From assembly GCA_963971405.1 (NCBI GenBank), contig OZ020486.1:35859419-35923418 (forward strand): a DNA stretch of 64,000 nucleotides, given 5' to 3'. The position numbers were made by a program, and so were the translations under genes. Numbering within the stretch: position 1 is the stretch's first letter; the number at the start of each line of letters is the position of its first letter. This document shows, in pieces, positions 57,058 through 64,000 of this stretch. The DNA comes from Psococerastis gibbosa. Taxonomy: Eukaryota; Arthropoda; Insecta; Psocodea; Psocidae. The notes below the pieces were generated by a model. That model was not told where the DNA came from and did not search any database. It was given only the letters and a program-made list of their open reading frames with translations.

Positions 57058-60000
57058 ATTGGATGCAAATGTACGGTATTGCTTACTTTCCTTAAAATCG
57101 CACTCAGTCTTCTCAATCGCCGACAAAAATAAAAATTATTCGTTTGCTAGGAGTGGCTGGTTAAACAAACCTTGTTGGCTTGTTGACTTTATCGCGTCAT
57201 GCAGTCATGCTATATCCGCATATTTAATAGGCCTATTGAATGAAAAATCAGTCCACTCATAACAAAAATAAAAAACACTTTATTACTAGTAAAAGTATGT
57301 CAGTTAAAATTTTAACATTAGGTCTTATCATAATTTAAAAAAAATCTCTTTCGTTTTTGTTATATTTTGAATGTATTTTGATTTTTGTTTATAATTTTGG
57401 TTAACAGACGAAAATCGAAATTAAATTTCTTCTGCCACGGATGTTTAGTTTTCCTGACACTTGACTTGACAGCTGAGTGGCTAATCGTCCTATAAATGAA
57501 GATTTTACTATCAAATTTAAGGGTAATATACTTATTTTATAGTTGTTGAAATGTAGAATAAGATAGCCAAGGTACAAAATTTTCACATTAAAATCCTTTT
57601 CAGAGTTTTACTTTTGTCGTATCACTAGATTTTAAAACCAATCAAGATTGTTCTAACCGTAGTTGGTCACTAGCAATCCAATCGAATTTGTATCAACCAG
57701 TTTGCTGATGTTTTAAATTTGTTTTGTATGTGAACTGTCAAAATTACTTTCCTTATTTCTTTCTCTTTATATGCGCAGCGTTAGTCTACTAATTTGGGAA
57801 TATTATTTCTGTTTGTGGCGTCGCCTTATCATAGAATGTCAAGGATTAGATGTTTAGGGTGCGACCCAATTTTCCATTTTGTTACTTTCGGTTGAACCGG
57901 TTGAAAATTATAAATATTACTGAATTTGTTTTATTTTCCATAATTGCAACAATGTGGCAGATTTATTTGTATTTCATAAACCTTGGCCCGGCTAGCCATG
58001 ATAGTGAATATTTCCCCGCCCCAGTCTAATTAATAAACTTGCCATTATAGTGAGGCGGAAAGCCTATAATAATTAATGAGAAAATTAGTTGCTCAATTTC
58101 AAACCTTTCTTCTCTTTAAGTGTCGGAAATGGCTTATTAGAGACCTGGTTTGAGATTAGGGTGGCGCATCTTAAAAGGCGGTTTTTTTTTTTTTTTGGCG
58201 TCGGCGATGGGGAGCCATTCAGGCGGTAATTCTTTGTGTAAGTAATATCTTTACTGGTCGCATATAGTAAATATTAAGGCATTAAAAACGACTATTTACA
58301 AATAAAGAAACAAATTTCCTCTCAGTGGCGTAATCATGTGTATATATTTTGGGTGGGGGCAAGAACAGATCGCCTCTAGCTATCAATTTCTTGCCGTGGA
58401 TAGAAGCCGAGACGACGTTGAATTTTACCATACAAACCGCTTACCGCCCACTTTGGACACAACCATGTATTAGATGGGCAAATTATTCATTACAATAGCA
58501 TTAATTAATTTCGCCTTAAATTTCCCCAATTCGGAGGGGAGGGGGGGGGGGGGCTGGCCCACTTCCCTCTTCTGTAAGTATTCAAATTGACCTGTTGTGT
58601 GCCTCAAATTATCCGTAGAAACCTTATAGGAATGCTTCTACTGTATGCAATCGATCCTAAACTCGGTAATCAGCTTAAGACAGTTTTACAACATTAGTAG
58701 GATTCCACGCGATCTTTCATTTCTCTTGCGTTTTTGACTGAACAATTTACTTGACTCCTTTAATTAATATGATGAATTCAAAAAGGAACAGTGGTTATGA
58801 ATTAATGATTAAATAATTGATGATTTAATAAGAAGTTCATCTTCATCTTCTGAATATGGGTTGTTTTACGTAGCGAGTCACCCTCATAGACAATCCGAAG
58901 CCATTTCTTTTCCAAAAAATGCCCATATAAAGGCGTATTGTAATCGTATAATGGTGACCCCAAGTATACATCGGCGGTTGTAAAAGAGTGCCTGGAACTG
59001 AAGAAATCAGTGTTTTGCGTTGATCAGTAGTTTTGCCCTCAACCCTTTGGAAACCTATGGGAAATTACTGAAGGTGAAACTCATCAGCATTTGTTAAAAA
59101 CATTCATGAACTCAGAAGAACCGATGAAGAAGTGTGGTAGACCTATCACTATCCCTTCCCTGTAATGCACAAGGCCGACGGGCGTCACCCAAAATTTATA
59201 TTAATGAAATATTGATTCAGATCTCACCTCTATAGTTTTTTACCCAGCCATTATTGTCTTCAGCCCAGCTTCGGATCTATTTTCAATGTTTTTTGGTGAA
59301 CATGTCTTACTTAGCTACTCAAGATGCTGCCACACCATTTAATTGTTAATTAATTGTAAGATGGCCGAAACGTCCAAAATTCGCCCATATGGAAAATAAA
59401 GGCAATTTTCTTTCTACTTTTATTTAGAGTTTTGTACGGGAAATACTTTAATAGGTTCCAACCTTTTTATCCAATACTGTGTAGCGCACTGCTATATTTT
59501 TATGGTGTTAGATGGAAATCTGTTAACTCTTTATTTTGACAATCACTTCTTAAGCTTCGCCTTTATGACCATGCAGAAATTCTGCTTATAGTAGGTCAGT
59601 TTGTTCCTACCAAGTTAGCCCATTTAGTTCAACTCATTAGCGTTTATTATGAAGATCCTTGCCTTCTAGACACCCATGAAACATCTTGGTGCATACTCAG
59701 AGCAATTCACTCCTTGATTTTACAACTGTTCTAACAGCAAAATGCTAACTTTTCAGGAGAGCGTTCCAAAGTTTTTTTCGGTAGTTTTAATCTATGTATC
59801 TCAGTTACCCTTCAGCCAAGAAATTTTTTACTTGCTTGGAGATACGACGATTGGACGTAAAAAAAGAGGGGAAAAATGAAATGTTTTGATGTAATAAAAA
59901 AAAATTGATTTTTGCAGTTGAAACCGTTGGCAAATCAAGGAGCGAATTATATCTTCTAGCTCGAAAGTTTTAATTAGTGCCACTTTTAATGATTTTCAAT

Positions 60001-60574
60001 TTAAATTGTTACAAGTCTAAGATCTACGTTTCCCGCTGAGAGTAAACCCTTCGCCAGCATGGAATTTTTCGAATAAAAACATATGTTAATGTCATCCAAA
60101 AAAAAAATCTTCTATGGCGTTTTACATTCATTTAGAATAATATGGATACTGTTTAATATTATAGCTTTACGCAGACATGTCAGCCACTGTCGGTTGTCGG
60201 TAGATTGCTACCTACACTGGATAAGAAATGATTGGGGGCCATGGCCGGGCATTGGATTGGATAGTGTGTGAAGTGAAGCATTGTTGCTAATTGGCGATGC
60301 AGCAGGCAACCCATGACTTCCTCTCTCTCCTCTGCCATTGTAATCAAGGGTCATGGCAATCAATTTATGTTCTGTATGGGTGATATTAGTGTAGTGGCAT
60401 TTGTCTGAAACGCCGCTTAGGCATGGTAAGCGGAGTTATCATCTATGACTGTGATGAATCACCCATTCACGATGTCTGGAATGTTGTTTATTTTGTGAAG
60501 TTTTCACGTGCGTCAAAAGAACACCCTCCCGCCCAATTGCTCCTATAATTCCTTGACTAATAACTTGACTTGTT
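57058..60574. other. Intergenic between TSPO and FCHO
   Basis: No gene seen. G tracts occur at 58540-58554. AGTGGCGTAATCATG near 58325 resembles a hAT-type end, but no partner was confirmed. Otherwise AT-rich and unassigned. Confidence 0.45.
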
Positions 60575-61327
60575 GCTTTCCAATTTATACGTAGTATAAG
60601 GAAAGCTTTTTATGGTCGATATATTCGATTCCGAGATTTCAACGGATTTACACGTTTTCAGGTCCCAGGAACCCAAAAAAGTGGTTTTTACGAAATGTCG
60701 GTCTGTCGCTCTGTCTGTCTGTGCGTCGATTTCCGGGCAAACTACTCATTCGATTTTGATGAAATTCGGCATATAGGTTCACAAAAATCATGCCTCGGGA
60801 CCATTCTTTTTATTTTGGGCTAACTGAATTTGGGGGGGGGGGGGTTTCAAAAAACTCATAAAAAACGTCTAAAAAAATTATTTCTCGAAAACGGCTCCAA
60901 CGATTTCTTTTAAATTCACATATATTGTAGTCGTTATTAATGTTGACAAAATACCGGGGGTTGCTTGCCCCTTGATAGTTTGCTTCTGGGGGTAAAAAAA
61001 TAAAAATAACTAAATTTTAATTAAAATGACTGAAAAATAATTTTTCTGTGAAACCTTTCCATCGATGATTTCTACCTTCAGGCATGTTTTAGGTGTTAAA
61101 TTGAGTTACGAAACCGGACAGGTTGCTTTCCCAAAAAATTATTTGGTCTTGTGCAAAAAAAAATATTTTTGAAGAAATGATAGAAAATTTACGGTCAAAT
61201 GCATTGCGTGCCCTGCCATTATATTGCTGTGTGGTAATTTGTTGGTCTGACCTATCTTGAATTTACCTCACCTCCAGTGACTTGATGAATTGGAAAGCAT
61301 GTTCGAGTAAACTCGGACCGGTTCTTT
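60575..61327 (+). repeat. Second copy of the 7368-8322 repeat family
   Basis: The same block order: GCTTTCCAATTTA, the TGTC block, TTTCCGGGCAAACTACTC, a G run, ATATTGTAGTCGTTATTAAT, then GGAAAGCATGTTCGAGTAAA. It is shorter by about 200 bp. Confidence 0.85.
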
Positions 61328-62396
61328 GAACGGTGAAAAAATGGATTAGGGTTAAATGCAATATTTATCAAACCCTTTCATAACAGTCCGTAGTTGCAGA
61401 GTTGTCGTATACGTACACTGTAAGTGTCTGATGTGATTACCAATACTAATGGTAATGTAATTTTGTGAAGTTTCATGGGAGGAGCTTGAAAGATTTCGTA
61501 AATTTAATTCATTACTTTTTTACTCATGTTGGTTTTTTTCATTTTTTTATTTTGTCCTCACTGGTTACTTCACCAAGTGAGGGAAATATATTGAAAAAAA
61601 GTGCGTTACAAAGAGGATATCGGAGGTTTTGTGTATAATGGGAGAATTTATTTTATTTTTATTGTGTTGATTTAATTGTACGGTTTGTTCATTATGCTAG
61701 CCAGTATACCTATTATCGGCTATCGCAATTCGTAACTTTTTAGCTTACTTGAAGGTTTATCGGAAGTAATCTAATGCCAGAATAGACTACTGTATGTGAC
61801 CTATCTTGTGATTGGCTACATCCGGTGCTGATACCATGAAGGCTACTGCTGCCACTTCGCTGCTATCTGTTAGAACCCGCCTTACTCGATCATCTCTCCG
61901 TATGGTACGGAACGTTGAACCCTGCGAACAAGTGCGACAGTTAATAACAACTTTGTGTTTTTTGGGACGACTTGCGGATTTGTAGAGTTTGTTTATGTTT
62001 GATAGTTTCAAGAAAATTTAGGCTGACGTGGAGAGGAAACTTCATAAACTTGAGATCAAAGTCTTAGAAGTGCTACCACCTATTAGTTGTCGCAAGTTGG
62101 TTTTCATATTCATTTTTTAAATGACTGATGACTTGGTTGGTGTTTTATTTTATTCTAACTGCTTTAATTTCTTTAATATGCCTATAAAATTACTAAACTC
62201 CAATTCTCAAATAACAATCTTCTGTGCTTATGTCAGATGGTTCGAGTTGTGTATGATTATCACCCTGCGAGCATAAATTATGGCCGATCTAGTTAAGAAA
62301 TTAAATAATAAATAACACTTAAATATTTGGATGTGCTTCAACAACAAACTGTTGCTATTTTATATAATGAGTTTGCAATAATTTTTATTTTTTCAG
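61328..62396. other. Upstream region or 5' intron of FCHO
   Basis: No open frame of note. A good acceptor (TTTTTATTTTTTCAG, ending at 62396) lies 24 bp before the FCHO ATG, so a 5' UTR exon further upstream is likely. Confidence 0.5.
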
Positions 62397-62420
62397 CTCT
62401 CATGATCCGACCAAAATTAA

Positions 62421-64000
62421 ATGATGACGGTCGATTTTGTGGATTATTTCTGGGGGGAGAAGAACAATGGTTTCAATGTGCTATACCATAACATGAAATA
62501 TGGACAACTCAGCAGTAAGGAGTTGTCCGAGTTCCTTCAAGAACGGTCAAGCATTGAGGAAATCAATGGGAAGATGCTGAGCAAGTTGGCTAAACAATCG
62601 GCCGGCTTCTGTGGCATGGGCACCTTCGCCCCTGTATGGGTCATTCTTCGTACATCTGCGGAGAAACTTTCCAATCTTCACTTCCAAATGTTTCAAAAAA
62701 TAGCTGAGCTTGTAAAGGAAGTCACAAAATACACCGAAGACTTGCACAAGAAACATAGGACAGTTAAAGAAGAGGAAGCTAGCACGTTAGATATTGTGCG
62801 ACTTATGCATTCAACAACCCAGACTTTACAAAAAGCGAAAGATGCGTATGGCCAACGAAATATTGAGCTAGAGAAATTAAAAAAGGAGAATGGCTCTCCG
62901 AAAGATATTGAGAAAGCTGATGTTAAGTATAAGAAAGCTCAGGAAGACTATAAAAATCTAGTTGAAAAATATACACTAACAAAAGAAGAGTTTGAAAAAA
63001 AAATGTCTTTAGCATGCAGACATTTCCAAGATGTTGAGGAAACTCATCTTACTCAAATGAAAGAATTTCTACGAGTATTTGCTGAGGTTGTGGAAAACAA
63101 TCACGATCAAATGGGCCAGGTTCACATGGAATTTAAAAGGAAATGTTTGGAATTGACTGTGGATAAGCTACTAGAACAATTTGTTCTGAATAAGTACACA
63201 GGGCTAGAAAAACCGGGTCTCATTGAGTTTGAGGAAGCACCTCCTGCTTCCCCTTCAGTCGTTAGTGCCGCGAGTCCAGATTCATCTGAAAACAAAGACG
63301 GGAAAACAACAGTTCGGGAAAGCTATCCGCTGAAAATCGAAGGGTTTCTTCGCAGCAGACGTGAAAAAAAGAAAGCAAAGAATGCAGCAGCAACCAAAAA
63401 GAAGAAAGAGAACAGTGTAGACAGCACTAGCAATAAAGAAGAGAAAAGTGATGGCGAAGAGGTGAAAGAGGTAACGAAAACAGAGACCCCTCTTTCTGGA
63501 GAAGTTGATGAAGAAGGATTCAGTGTTAGACCGAAAACTGAATGGAGTTCTGAAAAACGCAGCTTTTATTCCAGTAGTGATAGTGATTCTGAAGATGAAA
63601 GAGAGAGGAAAATTAAGGTAGAGATAAAACCCCTTACTTCCAGTACAGCACCATTAAGTGCCAGTGTAGATGAATTAAGGGCTACTGTTGAAAATATATC
63701 ATTGTCACCAATTGGAGGGACAATGAGGCGCGGGTCCACAACTGCCGAAGAAAGAATAAAACGCTCGCAGTCAGTTTCCCAGCAACTTGGGAAACCTAGT
63801 AATGATTTAATGGCTCTTAACCTCTTCCAAAGCCCAACTGTATCAAGTGCCAGTACTCCAACTGGAGGAACTCCGTACGCCCCTCTCAATAGCCCAGGCA
63901 GTGCCCCTAATAGCGCCAAAGAGCCCGAATTTGATGATTTCAACGAAAATCCAAAGCCTTCGAGCGCTCTGCCCCGGCCGCCGTCGCGACGAAGTGAGGG
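62421..64000 (+). CDS. FCHO: FCHO (F-BAR endocytic adaptor), N-terminal part
   Basis: One open frame of 526 codons continues off the window. FCHO proteins bend the plasma membrane and start clathrin-coated pits, recruiting Eps15, intersectin and AP-2. The ATG at 62421 directly follows an in-frame TAA, and MMTVDFVDYFWGEKNNGFNV is the family's N-terminus. Residues about 1-270 are the F-BAR domain (GTFAPVW, long charged helices, KPGLIEFEE at its end). Then follow a Lys-rich stretch (about 310-330) and the family linker words DEEGFSVRP, FYSSSDSDSEDE and IKVEIKP, the last overlapping the basic/phospho-rich AP-2 activator region. A Ser/Pro-rich tail comes last; the mu-homology domain would lie beyond the window. 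No intron interrupts the 1.58 kb, unlike the many small exons of vertebrate FCHO genes. Confidence 0.97.
   Translation, partial: MMTVDFVDYFWGEKNNGFNVLYHNMKYGQLSSKELSEFLQERSSIEEINGKMLSKLAKQSAGFCGMGTFAPVWVILRTSAEKLSNLHFQMFQKIAELVKEVTKYTEDLHKKHRTVKEEEASTLDIVRLMHSTTQTLQKAKDAYGQRNIELEKLKKENGSPKDIEKADVKYKKAQEDYKNLVEKYTLTKEEFEKKMSLACRHFQDVEETHLTQMKEFLRVFAEVVENNHDQMGQVHMEFKRKCLELTVDKLLEQFVLNKYTGLEKPGLIEFEEAPPASPSVVSAASPDSSENKDGKTTVRESYPLKIEGFLRSRREKKKAKNAAATKKKKENSVDSTSNKEEKSDGEEVKEVTKTETPLSGEVDEEGFSVRPKTEWSSEKRSFYSSSDSDSEDERERKIKVEIKPLTSSTAPLSASVDELRATVENISLSPIGGTMRRGSTTAEERIKRSQSVSQQLGKPSNDLMALNLFQSPTVSSASTPTGGTPYAPLNSPGSAPNSAKEPEFDDFNENPKPSSALPRPPSRRSE

Noticed and set aside
57058-57126. N-terminal extension of TSPO
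   Set aside because: The frame is open, but its only start there is TTG (57126); the family begins at the ATG at 57055-57057.

Overview
This is a stretch of an animal nuclear genome: AT-rich, split genes with GT/AG introns, and very many transposable elements. The host proteins (ALMS-motif protein, SLC16 transporter, TAB1, TSPO, FCHO) are general to animals. 5S rRNA-like pieces with an arthropod-like 3' half, and a fold-back repeat of a kind I recall from insect genomes, point to an invertebrate, probably an arthropod. That placement is inference; the species cannot be read from the window.

Five host genes are supported. (1) 221-3543, plus: 3' end of a gene with a Cys-rich CxC(H) domain and a C-terminal ALMS motif. 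(2) 31470-40213, minus: a complete nine-exon SLC16/monocarboxylate-type transporter of 650 residues, whose exon phases all join. (3) 45006-53902, plus: TAB1, seven exons from the PP2C-like domain to the TAK1-binding tail; the first exon(s) were not found. (4) 54420-57057, minus: complete three-exon TSPO of 165 residues, convergent with TAB1 and 517 bp from it. (5) 62421-64000, plus: the start of an FCHO endocytic adaptor, read as one uninterrupted 526-codon frame running off the window. TAB1 (TAK1 signalling), TSPO (mitochondrial outer membrane), the transporter and FCHO (clathrin coat initiation) have no evident functional link beyond being neighbours.

Everything else is mostly repeats. There is a decayed mariner copy; several truncated non-LTR (LINE) tails; tRNA-derived SINEs in at least five copies; one 5S-derived SINE with a 16-bp target duplication; hAT-like MITEs with 8-bp duplications and long G tracts; and many palindromic (fold-back) MITEs. 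About 3.5-31 kb is gene-free repeat country. The introns of the transporter, TAB1 and TSPO carry the same families.

The most notable structure is architectural. At least two unrelated fold-back families have a second palindromic element inserted at the TA in the exact centre of the outer palindrome. One of these composites has since multiplied as a unit, because two copies share the same internal deletion. Several insertions are also flanked by unusually long direct duplications (53 to about 157 bp). One of these duplicates a splice donor and another duplicates the sequence just upstream of the transporter start codon. No retrovirus-like or Polinton element, CRISPR array or ordinary tRNA gene was recognised.
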